This document shows, piece after piece, positions 44,018-54,070 of a DNA stretch of 64,000 nt; positions within the stretch are counted from its first letter, which is position 1; each line of letters begins with the position of its first letter. The position numbers and the translations under genes are program-made. Origin of the DNA: Papio anubis (lineage: Eukaryota > Chordata > Mammalia > Primates > Cercopithecidae). The notes beneath the pieces were generated by a model that worked only from the letters and a program-made list of their open reading frames with translations, did not search any database and was not told the origin of the DNA. The stretch lies in the NCBI RefSeq assembly GCF_008728515.1, contig NC_044979.1:168500037-168564036 (forward strand). Reading direction: 5' to 3'.

Positions 44018-44912
44018 TTCTCTACAGACCAATATCCCTCCTGAATATAGACATAACAATTTAAATTCAGTAATAGGTAGAAAAGATAATACATCATAAC
44101 CAAGTGGGGGTTATGCCAGGGATGCAAGGTTGGTTTAAATTTTGAAAAGAAATAGATGTAATTCATCATATTAACAGATTAGAAAGGAAAAACCATATGA
44201 TCATCTAATAAGTGTAAAAAAGGCATTTGACAGAATTCAACATACATTCCTGATAGAAACTCACAAACCCTAGGAATAGAAGGGACATTCCTCAATCTGA
44301 CAAAGGAAATTTATGAATAAAACCAACAGTTTACATCATGTTTAATAATGAAGAATGAATACTTTCCCCTAAGATTGGGAATCAAGCAAGAATATCTGTT
44401 TTTACCCCTCCTAATCAATATTGTGGTAAAGATTCTACCAATGGGGAAAAGGCAAGAAAAAGAAATAAAAGACATTCACATAGGAAAGGAAGAAATAAAT
44501 ATGTCCTTTTTTGACTGACTTATTCCTTAAAGATGATCATGGATGTAGAAAATCCTAAATAATCTATTAAACAAGACTATTAGACCTAACAAGTGAACTT
44601 AGCAAGGTTGCAGGATACAAGGTCAATATTTTAAAAATCAATTGTATTTCTATATACAACAAATAGTTGGGAATTAATACCTTCTATGACATCATAAAAA
44701 TGTTTAGGTATAAATCTGATGAAAGATGTGGAGGGTCTATACACTGAAAACTTCAAAACGCTTCTGAGAGAAACTAAAGAAGTCCTAAATAAATGGAGAA
44801 GTATACCATATTTATGGATCAGAAGACTCAGGCTTGTTAAGATGTAAATTCTCCCCAAATCGATCTATAGATTCCACAAAATCCCAGCAGTTTTTTAAAA
44901 ATAAAAATTGAC
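44018..44912 (+). mobile_element. L1 ORF2 (reverse transcriptase region), sense, degraded
   Basis: Matches the L1 polymerase region at DNA level: 'agaccaatatccctcctgaatatagac', 'caagtgggggttatgccaggg', 'aaggcatttgacagaattcaaca' and 'attgggaatcaagcaagaatatc'. No frame above 60 codons survives on the plus strand, so it is a dead copy. Confidence 0.88.
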
Positions 44913-44917
44913 AAGCT

Positions 44918-44919
<2 letters not shown>

Positions 44920-44956
<37 letters not shown>

Positions 44957-45004
44957 CACCGCACACCACACACACACACACACACACTCTCTCTCTCTCT
45001 CTCC
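44920..45004. repeat. Compound (TC)n(CA)n(CA)n(CT)n microsatellite
   Basis: About 12 TC, 8 CA, a short CCACCG interruption, about 12 CA, then 9 CT units. It sits exactly at the break between L1 ORF2 and a later L1 3' piece. Confidence 0.95.
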
Positions 45005-45175
45005 TTTTCTATCCATCTATTGGGCCATATGCACAAAGACGTGGACTGTTCTATAGCAAATATTAACTCTGGTTATGGTAGGATTTCAGATAATTTGCTG
45101 TTTCCCTCTTCATTTTTCTTTCTTGCTCAAATTTTGTAAATGAATATTTCTGATGTTAATAATAAATCACTATTC
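45005..45175 (+). mobile_element. L1M 3' UTR fragment, sense
   Basis: 'caaagacgtggactgttctatagcaaatattaactctgg' and 'attttgtaaatgaatatttctg' resemble the 3' end of old L1s. Probably part of the same element as 44,018-44,912. Confidence 0.5.
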
Positions 45176-45619
45176 TAAGAAATGTTCCTCTCACAGTTTG
45201 CCTGCTTTATCTTTGCCATAAATAATTGCTAATCAATCTTGAAAGGACAGACAAGTAAATATTGAATTGAAGAGTCTCAAAGGGAATCCTGCACAATATA
45301 CTCTCAAAGTACGGTACAGGAGTCATTTCAACCTTAATCTCTTTCCTTACATGGAGTCATCTGGGACAGAATCAACCAGTGATTTCTCTTATTGAAGGAT
45401 TAGGCCATGTTGTTAATAAAGTAGCAATCTAGACAATTAAAACTAAATAAGTATTCTCTTGTCAATTCCTAGGTAAGTGATTTCTGGTCATTTGAGAGTA
45501 AAAAATGCTCATCAATAGTTTTGTCACTTTATTTAAGCTGCCTTAAGAGTTAGGATTATGTTTGACCCAGAAAACCTTACCAGTGTGGTCGAGACCCCTA
45601 AGAGGGTTATTGTCCTCAC
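45176..45619. other. Unique non-coding DNA
   Basis: Nothing recognised. Confidence 0.45.
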
Positions 45620-46010
45620 ATAGCAAGAAATCAGGAGGTAAGCAGTATAGGGCTAAAGTGGTTGCTTGACCAGCAATGTCCACTGGGACTCGGACTGGCT
45701 TGCTCTTCCTACTCTGCCAATCTTAACTTGAGGCTTTCCTCCTCTTAGTTGTAAAATGGCTGCTGCTGCTCCGTGTATGATGCCTGCATTGCAGGCAGGA
45801 AGAAAGAAAAGAACCACAAGTCTTTTCCTCTCAATCTTTTGTGTTTTTGTCTGGGAATAGATGCTACTCTTTGGATTTCTGCCACCATTATATTGGCTAG
45901 AATGGGTCACATAGCCACCCTTCACTACAAGGGAGTCTGGGAAGTTGGACATTTTAATATGGCCACAATGGCACCTCAAAAAAATAAAAAAATAAAAAAA
46001 AATAAGGTCT
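45620..46010 (-). mobile_element. Medium-reiteration repeat, family and strand unassigned
   Basis: 'aaaatggctgctgctgctcc', 'ccaccattatattggctagaatgggtcacatagccac' and 'caagggagtctgggaag' are recognisable pieces of an interspersed repeat also seen near 59,990-60,100. An A/AAAT-rich run ends it (45,979-46,006). Confidence 0.4.
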
Positions 46011-47177
46011 TTGTTAGAAAGGAAGAAAAAGGAATGGTATTTGGGTAGGCAATCAAGAAGTCAGCTACGCTGTCTAAAATGTTGCCTGTATTTCATTTTT
46101 AGTTTAAAAGTACAAACAAAAATGCCTGGAAAGAGATGTTTGATGTGCGTTCTTGGAAGAATGGCATGAGGAGTGCCACACTGAAGTTAGAGCATAAGGC
46201 CATTTCCTATCAGTCCTTGAGCAAAATCTGAGCTTTATTTCCTTTACTTGATGTGGGATTAATAATACATAACGAGTGTAAAACTCACATAATTACAAAT
46301 TCCACTGGATAGATAAATAGTATTATTGTTGAATATTCCTAACGTTTCCCATGAGTCATGGAATAAAAAGTGAGACGACTAAAAGTTAATTATGCTTGTT
46401 TAGTTTTTTTTTTTTTAATAAATTGGTTTTGTTTCTCAGCTCATTTCATAGACAATTTGAGGCAGCCAACAATGCCAATACATATAGTAAAAAATAAATA
46501 TAGATTTTTAAGTGGAATTAAAGAATATGAGCCAATGTGAGCTAAAATAAAAATATAAGAATTTTTAGTCTAAGCTTTCTGCCCACCAAAGTATGAAGGG
46601 AATATAGAACAATTTACATAATAGTCATTATCAGAGGAAAACATATCTCATCAGTAGATGTAAGTTTTCTTCATTGTAAAACAGATGTTTACATACTTGA
46701 AATCCTGTCTTTCAAAGGTACTCCTGGCATTTAGTTCAGTGCCTGATGAAAAGAATGCCCTGGGTAAATATTTATTGGATGGATAGATTCAAGATCTCTC
46801 TTCCAGCTACTTTGAAATATATGATATATTGTTGCTAACTATTGTCACTGCTATCGAACATTAGAATTTATACCTTTTATCTAACTACAGGTTTTTACCC
46901 ATTGTCCAACCCATGGATAGCTGGATACATGGAAATGGAATAAAACCCTGCTATGTACATTATCTGATTTCTCCTTATTAAAAATTACCATTTTTTGGAG
47001 AACAGGAACAGCTTTCTACTGAATGCTATAAACTCTCTCTCCAGCAAAATGAATATATACACAGAAGTCTGCATGTCATATAAAGGGGCTGAGAGATTCC
47101 CTGAAACTCATTCACAGATCACCTTGGGGGCTAATAGGTTTCAGCTGAGCAACTGTTTTTCATCAGCACTGCAGGAG
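46011..47177. other. Unique AT-rich non-coding DNA
   Basis: No confident repeat. 'gttcagtgcctgatgaaaagaatgccctgggtaaatatttattgg' (46,735-46,780) may be a worn L2/MIR tail. T12 at 46,406. Confidence 0.45.
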
Positions 47178-47416
47178 ACAGTATAATGTAGCAAATAAAA
47201 TACCATCCGAGGCATCGGATAGACCTGTCTGAATCCACTTGCTAGCTGGGTGAGAAAAAGAAAAGTTATAAAACCTTTCTGAGCTTCAGTTTTCACAACT
47301 GTAAAATGTAGATAAAATGCCTACCTCATAGACTTGTTGGGAAAATTAAATGGCATAGTATATTTCTAGCAGTTAGCATAGCACTTGGTACATACAAAGC
47401 CCTCAATAAATTAATA
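47178..47416 (+). mobile_element. MIR SINE, sense
   Basis: 'cttgctagctgggtgag', 'cctttctgagcttcagttttcacaactgtaaaatg', 'tacctcatagacttgttgggaaaattaaatgg' and 'agcacttggtacatac' are MIR in order. Confidence 0.88.
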
Positions 47417-47419
47417 CCA

Positions 47420-47650
47420 AAAATAATTCCCATTTACTGAGTACTTCCATAGGGCAGCACCTTGATGTCATTCCTTCTTTATCTCAACCCTGCATATTTG
47501 ATCATCACATCATTACTCCAGTTTTATAGATGAAGCTGAATCATAGAGGTTCTGAAATTTGCCGAAGTTCACACAGCCAGTAAATTACAGAAACAGAAGA
47601 TGAGCCCAGGTTTTTCAGTACCAAGAATGCTAATATCAGGTTCTGTCTGT
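47420..47650 (-). mobile_element. MIR SINE, antisense, next to a sense MIR
   Basis: 'atttactgagtacttccatagg', 'ccagttttatagatgaagctgaatcatagagg' and 'gccgaagttcacacagccagtaaatta' are MIR reversed. It abuts the preceding sense copy tail to tail. Confidence 0.82.
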
Positions 47651-47925
47651 TTTTCAAGCCATTTTCTTCCACTTGTCTTCTGGTAGCTCACATCTGTGAC
47701 TCCACAAAGGACAGGGAAGAAGAGAAGCATCACACAGGCTGGAAAAATTTAATACCTACTGCCAGACCTCTAGTCACTGGTCTAGACTTATGGCCAAGGA
47801 GTGGCTGACACATTGAGATACACATCTTTTATCCTCAGCTGTCATTGGTTTAGTGGGGAGGCTCTCAGTCTGGCTAAACACAGGGAAAGCTGCAGCTACC
47901 TCTCCCATTAAAATAATTTGAAATC

Positions 47926-48222
47926 TTTTTTTTTTTTTTTTTGAGAAGGGGTCTCACTGTGTTGCCCAGGCTGGAGTGCAGTGGCACAATCTCAGCTCAC
48001 TGCAACCTCCGCCTCCCAGGTTCAAATGACTCTCCTGCCTCAGCCTCCTGAGTAGCTGGGATTACAGATGTGCACAACCATGCTTGGCTAATTTTTGTAT
48101 TTTTAGTAGAGACGGGGTTTCACGATGTTGGTAAGGCTGGTCTCGAACTCCTGACCTCGTGATCCGCCCGCCTCGGCCTCCCAAAGTGCTGGGATTATAG
48201 GCATGAGCCACCACGCCCAGCC
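47926..48222 (-). mobile_element. AluS, antisense, with target duplication
   Basis: T17 tail, two reversed arms, ending at 48,222. AATAATTTGAA occurs before (47,912-47,922) and after (48,223-48,233). Confidence 0.96.
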
Positions 48223-48577
48223 AATAATTTGAATTATTTATGCCAGGTTAGCAACCCATATGCCACAATGTAATTGACAACTGTATCTTGTAGCCTGCCT
48301 AGCATCCACGCCGCCTTCTAGTTGCCTGCATCTCATTTCCTTTTAACCATACTACCTTCCCAGGCACAGCCCATGCACATCTGAAAAAGCGAACTCTACC
48401 CTCCACTCCTGAATGGGCCCTGATTGGTGAGTCCAATCAGCACATCCCATCCTCCTGGCCACAGTGACTGGCTCAATGAAAAATAACCTGAATCCAGCCA
48501 ATGGAAAGTTAGGAGAGGTTTACTGGGAACTTAACAGGAATACAAGTGCTTGCTCTTCTCATAAAACTGTCAGGAGC
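48223..48577. other. Unique non-coding DNA
   Basis: Nothing recognised. Confidence 0.45.
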
Positions 48578-48739
48578 GGCTGGGCACAGTGGCTTACACC
48601 TGTAATCCCAGCGTATTGGGAGGTTGAGGCAGGAGGATTTCTTGAGCCCAGGAATTGGAGGCTGCAGTGAGTTATGATGATTGTGCCACTGTACTCCAGC
48701 CTGGGTGACAGAGTGAGACCCCATCTCTTAAATAAATAC
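48578..48739 (+). mobile_element. Monomeric Alu (FRAM-type), sense
   Basis: An Alu 5' head is followed directly by right-arm sequence ('ggaattggaggctgcagtgagttatgatg') with no linker or second arm; length about 160 bp. Confidence 0.85.
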
Positions 48740-48944
48740 GTAAATGCACAAAATTTCTATTATAGTACTTTTAAATTACAGCACATAGTGTATGTGTATC
48801 TATTACAGCAGTTACTGTATTTGTTCTTCTGACAATGTCCCTAAGTAGACTACTGTCTACACCTATTGTCTTAAACATTTTTCTATGCTCAGGGCCTAAT
48901 GCTGGTAGCATTTAACAGCTAGTGAAGAGATGAATGAACACATC

Positions 48945-49175
48945 TACATCCCTGCCAACACTTTGTAGTTTCTGGGGCTTTTATTACAGTGGCCATCCTG
49001 CTGGGTATGGGGTGATATCTCATTGTAGGTTTGATTTCCACATCGCTGATGATTAGTCACGTGGGCATCTTTTCAGATACTTGTTGGCCATTCACATATC
49101 ATCTTTGGAGACATGTCTATTCAAGTCCTCTGTCCATTTTAAAATCACATATCCTTTATCTTTTTAATCCCATCT
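48945..49175 (-). mobile_element. L1 fragment, antisense
   Basis: 'catccctgccaacactttg', 'ggtgatatctcattgtaggtttg', 'gctgatgattagtcacgtg' and 'caagtcctctgtccatttt' are reversed L1 ORF2/3' segments. Confidence 0.82.
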
Positions 49176-49537
49176 GAGTTGGGTTTTTTTTCCCTCATCA
49201 CTAAGAGATTCCAAATTGTCATGTTATGATGTTTTCCATGGCGAGCAATAGAACCTCCCACTGAGGAGTCTGACTTTTAGTTGTGATTTTTCAGACCTGG
49301 CTGTGGGCAACTACAAGGCTGTACCTGGCAGGCCTTATGGGGAGGCTCCCACTCCACACCAGACCTGGCACAGCCAGGGCACTGGCAGTCCCAGAAGGGA
49401 GCAGTGGTCAAGGTCTCAGGCCCTTGGCTGGCCATGCAGTTACACGGACCTGTGTTCCCAGCCCTGCACCTGCATTCCCAGGTCTCTGTGTCCAAGACCT
49501 TCTTCAGGCACCCTGCCAAGGCCTCCTTATGGGGGAA
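49176..49537. other. Unique non-coding DNA, GC-richer at the end
   Basis: Several overlapping frames of 76-91 codons at 49,277-49,634 on both strands without domains. Confidence 0.45.
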
Positions 49538-49895
49538 TGATATGGTTTGGCTGTGTCCCTACCCAAATCTCCTCTTGAATTATAGCCCCACAATTCCCAT
49601 ATGTTGTGGAAAGGACCAGGTGAGAGGTAATTGAACCATGAAGACAGGTCTTTCCTTTGCTGTTCTCATGATAGTGAACAAGTCTCATGAGATCTGATGG
49701 TTTTATAAAGGGGAGTTTCCCAGGACAGTTTCTCTTCTCTTGTCTGCTGCCATGTGAGACGTACCTTTTACCTTCCACCGTGATTGGGAGGCCTCCCCAG
49801 CCACGTGGAACTGTGAGTCCACTAAACCTCTTTCTTTCATAAATTGGCCAGTCTGGGGTACGTCTTTATCAGCAGCGTGAGAACGGACTAATACA
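49538..49895 (+). mobile_element. THE1 (MaLR) solo LTR, sense, with 5-bp target duplication
   Basis: 358 bp from TGATATGG to TAATACA, with 'ctgtgagtccactaaacctc' near the poly(A) region. GGGAA flanks both ends (49,533-49,537 and 49,896-49,900), as expected for a MaLR insertion. Confidence 0.96.
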
Positions 49896-49973
49896 GGGAA
49901 GGAGGGAGAAACCTTGGAGATGCTTCCCTGTGACTCTGGCTCAGCATTCAGTGCTTTTTCTCACTGAGCCCTT

Positions 49974-50009
49974 TTCCCTTACCCCTTACCCCTTGCCCCT
50001 TACCCCTAA
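49974..50009 (-). repeat. (TTACCCC)n-like run; minus-strand G-quadruplex motif
   Basis: The plus strand has five C-runs of 3-4 spaced by TTA or TTG, so the minus strand has five GGG(G) runs with 3-nt loops. Confidence 0.85.
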
Positions 50010-50093
50010 GGTCCATACAACTGCCAGAGTCATTTGTTTGGGTCTCCGTCAACAGTGAGGTGACCACATCTGCATGAATCCACTGACCCTCCA

Positions 50094-50221
50094 CAGAACT
50101 GGAGGTAGCCAGTTCTAGCTCCCTAATTGGGAGTGGGTGGGAGCAATCACCCCTCCCCAGAACTGGAGGTAGCCAGTTCTAGCTCCCTAATTGGGAGGGG
50201 GTGGGAGCAATCACCCCTCCC
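50094..50221. repeat. Recent 64-bp tandem duplication with internal inverted repeats
   Basis: Two units (50,094-50,157 and 50,158-50,221) differ at only one visible position (GAGTGGG versus GAGGGGG). Each unit contains AGAACTGG-N6-CCAGTTCT and CTCCC-TAATT-GGGAG. Confidence 0.95.
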
Positions 50222-50272
50222 CAACCCTCAGTGCATTTGGGTCCAGTGAGGCTGGACTTCTATCCACCCATC

Positions 50273-50359
50273 CCAGGGGTTGACGCGCGATCTGGGGCTG
50301 GCCAGCCAGGTCCTCGTGACTGGTGTGACTCCTCCTGGGCCAGGAGGAGTCAACCCTGG
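50273..50359. repeat. Near-perfect palindrome inside a larger inverted repeat
   Basis: 50,326-50,352 is a 27-nt palindrome: 13-nt arm TGACTCCTCCTGG, one central G, then its exact complement. Around it, CCAGGGGTTGAC (50,273) pairs with GTCAACCCTGG (50,349-50,359) with one base missing. Confidence 0.95.
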
Positions 50360-50604
50360 CACTCTTTGGAAGGGAAAATTCTCTTTCTGCTGAGAGGCCT
50401 GGGCTGGTGGTGTGGGAGCCTTGTGCTGCTGGCAGAAGAGAAGCAGCCTCTAGGAAAGCAGAGACAAGTCAGAGTCAGACTCGCAGCAACAGCTAGCAGG
50501 CATCCGGGGCTAGCCAAGCTCAGTTCACCCACAAACCCCTCCTTTTCCTCAAGCTGTTTCAACTGGGCATCTGTCATTTACAAGAGAAGAAACTCTTTTT
50601 AATG

Positions 50605-50705
50605 TATGCAAGAAAAACTTATTGAGCATCAATTATGTGCCAGGAACTAGAAATACAGCAATTACCACAATGGGTGCAGCCTCTGCATCCACAGAACTTA
50701 TGGTT
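50605..50705 (-). mobile_element. L2 LINE, antisense
   Basis: 'acttattgagcatcaattatgtgccaggaactagaaatacagcaat' is the reversed L2 3' end. Confidence 0.75.
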
Positions 50706-50794
50706 ATTTACTAGGAATTCTGATTAAGACAAGCACTTTGTACATGCCAGGGGTTGAGTTTGAAAATGCATCATGTTTTGTATTATTCAGAATT

Positions 50795-50890
50795 TCTTAA
50801 CCTCCAGAAAGACAGGGGCCATGAAGCCTGTTTTGCCTGTAGTGTATGGCTGAGTAGGTGCTACACAAATATTTTTAAGTCAACAAATTG
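50795..50890 (+). mobile_element. L2 LINE 3' tail, sense
   Basis: 'gacaggggccatgaagcctgttttgcc' and 'gagtaggtgctacacaaatattttt' match the L2 tail. Confidence 0.6.
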
Positions 50891-50904
50891 ACTAACCTAA
50901 GGAA

Positions 50905-50995
50905 TAAGTCCTCTTTTGCATATGAGGAAATTGAGGTGCCTAGGTGGTATGTGAACCCAGTGCTTTTAGACCCCAAACCCATTCTCCAAAATTTC
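50905..50995 (-). mobile_element. MIR SINE fragment, antisense
   Basis: 'tttgcatatgaggaaattgagg' and 'gtgaacccagtgcttttagacccc' match reversed MIR. Confidence 0.6.
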
Positions 50996-51239
50996 ACGTG
51001 ATACTGCCTCATAGTCATGTTTGCTGCACAGTTCAGGCATTGTCCTGTAGTCAGTTCACAATGTGTAAGTCCACTGCCCTGAGCTCACTAAGGGCACCAT
51101 CATGGCGGGGCCAAAATGATTGCTGATGATAAGCCAGCCGTGATGGTAGGTGGGACCCGCCATCGCTGTTAGGTGGGACCAGGCACTGGGACTCTGCAGG
51201 GCCATCGCCCGGGATCTTTCAGTCCACTATGTGCATTTG
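50996..51239. other. Unique non-coding DNA
   Basis: Nothing recognised. Confidence 0.4.
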
Positions 51240-51385
51240 TCTGAGCCGGACAGACCTGCACTTGACTCCTATATCTACTAGCTATGCTACCTTCGGCAAC
51301 TTTTTTTTTTTTTTTTAACAATTTTGTGCCTTGGTTTCCTCATCTGTAAAATGCAGATGATACTACTACCCACCTTAAAGTCGTG
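51240..51385 (+). mobile_element. MIR SINE, sense, with inserted T17 run
   Basis: 'ctactagctatgctaccttcggcaactt' and 'ttggtttcctcatctgtaaaatgcagatg' are MIR, with the T run at 51,301-51,317 grown inside the core. Confidence 0.8.
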
Positions 51386-51445
51386 TTCATTTTTTCACTC
51401 AAGAAGCATTTCTTGAGTTCCTACCATGTCCCGGTTATGGCTGGA
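51386..51445 (-). mobile_element. L2 LINE fragment, antisense
   Basis: 'catttcttgagttcctaccatgtccc' is the reversed L2/MIR tail motif. Confidence 0.5.
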
Positions 51446-52115
51446 AGATGAGCAACAAGAGTATTTGCAAAGTGTGCAGGTCCCTTGGGTGGGTTCTATA
51501 CCTCTGAGTTTGAGAACCACTGTGTCCGAGGCTGTAGTAGGAGGGTGCGGTGAGGTTGCCCAGGCACATTTCAAGGCTCAGGGCAATGGTGTGCTGGGAA
51601 ATGTTCGACAACTGGTTCTCCAAGGGAAAAACATCCGCCAGTTTCCATGGTGGACATGCCCCTGTCCTGGCCAATTTCAAGTTACTGAATGTGGAGTGGG
51701 GAAAAGATCCCCTCCATTGGTTCTCCAAGGCAGAGCCAGCCTCCTCTGGCACCAAGTGGTCCTCGGGACCTCTGAGAAGTGGGTGGCAGTTTTATTGCTA
51801 GAGGGTAAAACAAAGATTCCTTCAAGAGAGTGCCAAATGGGGAAGAGTGCAGCCCCCAGAAGAGTAATTAACTTGAGGCTTTACCAAAAGGTTCTGCTTA
51901 ACTTGGTGCAGGCTGAGATGCTGGGACAGCTGGAAGATGCAAACTGGATACTCCGTGGAGGCTGTTTGGCTCGGGCCTCAGTTTCTCTCGTTGGGTCATC
52001 TCTACATGGCTGCTTTAGCAGAATCATGAGAAAGAAGTCATTGTTTTTGTTTTAAGCCACTGACTTGTGGGGTAGTTTATCCCACAGCAACACATAACTA
52101 TGGTAAGGGAGTTTC
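51446..52115. other. Unassigned DNA with a 209-codon open frame
   Basis: The frame 51,426-52,055 (plus) is the longest in the window outside simple sequence, but starts inside an L2-like fragment and has no recognisable domain or signal peptide. The end (51,990-52,110: 'tttgttttaagccactgac') resembles the tail of an LTR-like repeat, which argues against a gene. The motif TTGGTTCTCCAAGG (or close) occurs twice, near 51,613 and 51,718. Confidence 0.35.
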
Positions 52116-53215
52116 CCCCGGAACTTAGATTGTCACATCTACGTTGTGGGCTTGTGCAAGATCAGGATAGTCATCTACTATGTCCCAAAGCTTAGACCTG
52201 TTTGCAAGACCACATTATTTTCAGAGAGTGGCTTATTCTTAAGCACATGGCTATGATATTGCTTCCTAGAAAACAAAAAAAGAACTGCAGTTTTTTTCTA
52301 GCAACTTGCCAAATAATTGTGCAAAATTGAAAGACAGTAAATTTCTATATGTGTTTGTGTCCACACATATTTACCACTAAGCCTAAAATAAGTGAAATCA
52401 AATAACATATTTCTCCAATTTATCACAATCATACATCATGGCCCAGGCTGTATATCGGACCACCCGGTTATTTCAGAAGAGTTAGTTGGAATGTATGAAT
52501 GGCATATGTTGGCGCTCGGAAGAAAGACATAATTACTATTTTCAGGTTGCCTGGTCCCCTATCCTTATAATGAGTAAGATATCTAGAGTCCCGAACTGTT
52601 TATGTGACATTTCAATAAGTAATGCAGAGATTTGACAACATTTCCATATTCCTCTTTTAAAGTCTGAATGCCTCTGCCTTAATCCAAGCTCCTTGGCATT
52701 TATTACTGTTTGTTACACTAACAAGTAAGATTATGAGAATTCTAATGAAGGCTTCCAGTGAAAAACTCTGTGATTAAAATGCCATAATAACAGTTGCATG
52801 CATTTATGTGCCTAATTAGCATAATCTATTTAGCACAAGTAAACATACAAACAGAAGGAGAAAAGCAAGCCCACTGACACTTCAGCTAAAGGAGAATTTG
52901 AAATGTGGAGGAGACAATGTAAATATGTAAATGTCTTTGTGTATTCTTTTTATCTCTCTCCTTTCTCATCCTTGCCTTTTTTTTTTTCCTGTTTGCTAAT
53001 GAGAAGACTATGTCATCCCATGTGGTCTCTGCTTTACCAGGCTGAGGTGCATTTGGGGCCATCTGCTGGGCCAGCATCCTAAACAATGCCACCCAGAAAG
53101 CGCTGGATATATTTGCAGCCACCTTTGACACCCTGGAATAGAAAAAATGGTATCTCAAAGACTACAATCTTTGATGTGTTCACTGTGAACACTTAGTTCA
53201 GCTGTTACCCCATTA
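52116..53215. promoter_or_regulatory. Repeat-free AT-rich block; candidate conserved enhancer
   Basis: No transposon in 1.1 kb. Motifs include CATAATTACTATTTTC (about 52,528), TTATTACTGTTTGTTAC, GTTGCATGCATTTATG (52,792), GCCTAATTAGCATAATC (about 52,811), GTAAACATAC (FOX-type) and GTAAATATGTAAATG. A perfect inverted repeat, GTGTTCAC-T-GTGAACAC, lies at 53,176-53,192, directly after CTTTGATG (TCF-type). Function inferred from motif density only. Confidence 0.4.
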
Positions 53216-53844
53216 ATGCAAGGCCTGCTTGAGCCTGGCCATGCGGTACCCTGTCCTTCCCCCACCACCTCCCTTCCCCCACAAACACCACATTGTCAAC
53301 AAATTAAAAGCAATCATGCCAGGTTTCTAAATTAGTCTCTCTCTGTATCTCTGCTGGCTTCATTATTTTTAATTCTTAATAAAATGTCAGGCAGTAGACT
53401 CACTGGCATCTTCCTGTTGGTATGAGATTTTAAAGAACTTTTTAAAATGTGGAACTGAATACTGGAGTTTTAAAGTAGGATAATGGTGACAACTCCATTC
53501 AGGAAGTAACTTAAAGAAATTGCTGGAATCCCAAACATGTTGTAGTAAGGAGACACCATAGGCATGTTCTTTTTTCAAAGAAGGAAATCATTTCTTTAAA
53601 CAGAAGCAGGCCGGTAGCTGATCTAGCCTCAATGCAGAGAGATGGACTGAAGAAATGTACATGAAACAAGCAAGGGAGAGTTTACAGAGTATTGGAGAAA
53701 TACTAAGTCTTTGAGTTTAATACAACTGAGGCCTAAAGATAGCCGTGCTAGCTCTTGTTTATTAATTTTTTATTTTCCAAAAACAATCTTAAGTCATGTA
53801 AAAAAAACCTCCTGAAATACTCATATATAGGGAGCCCTTACAGT
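53216..53844. other. Unique non-coding DNA
   Basis: C-rich CCCCCACCACC run near 53,258-53,282, AT-rich elsewhere. Nothing recognised. Confidence 0.45.
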
Positions 53845-54070
53845 GAAATTCATTGAACTTTTACTATGTCCCAGGCACTGTTCTATATGCTTTCCCCATA
53901 TTATCAAATTTGACACTCATATTAAATTGTGAGGAAGACACTGTTACAGATGAGGAAACCGAGACACAGACATTAAGTAGCTCACCCAGAATGGCATTAG
54001 TTTAATAAGTGAGGAAATCAGAATTCTAACTCAGGCAACCTCAATCCAGAGCCTGCATTCTTAAACAGAA
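53845..54070 (-). mobile_element. MIR SINE, antisense
   Basis: 'tttactatgtcccaggcactgttctatatgctttcc', 'ctgttacagatgaggaaaccgagacacag' and 'cctgcattcttaaac' are the whole MIR reversed. Confidence 0.88.

Noticed and set aside
32826..45175. Active L1
   Set aside because: All L1 pieces here are truncated, frameshifted or without long frames.
45773..46048. Processed pseudogene
   Set aside because: A-rich end at 45,979 first suggested a retrocopy tail, but the sequence matches an interspersed repeat and no parent protein is recognisable.
49974..50009. Interstitial telomere repeat
   Set aside because: Units are TTACCCC or TTGCCCC (7 nt) and not TTAGGG; too short and irregular.
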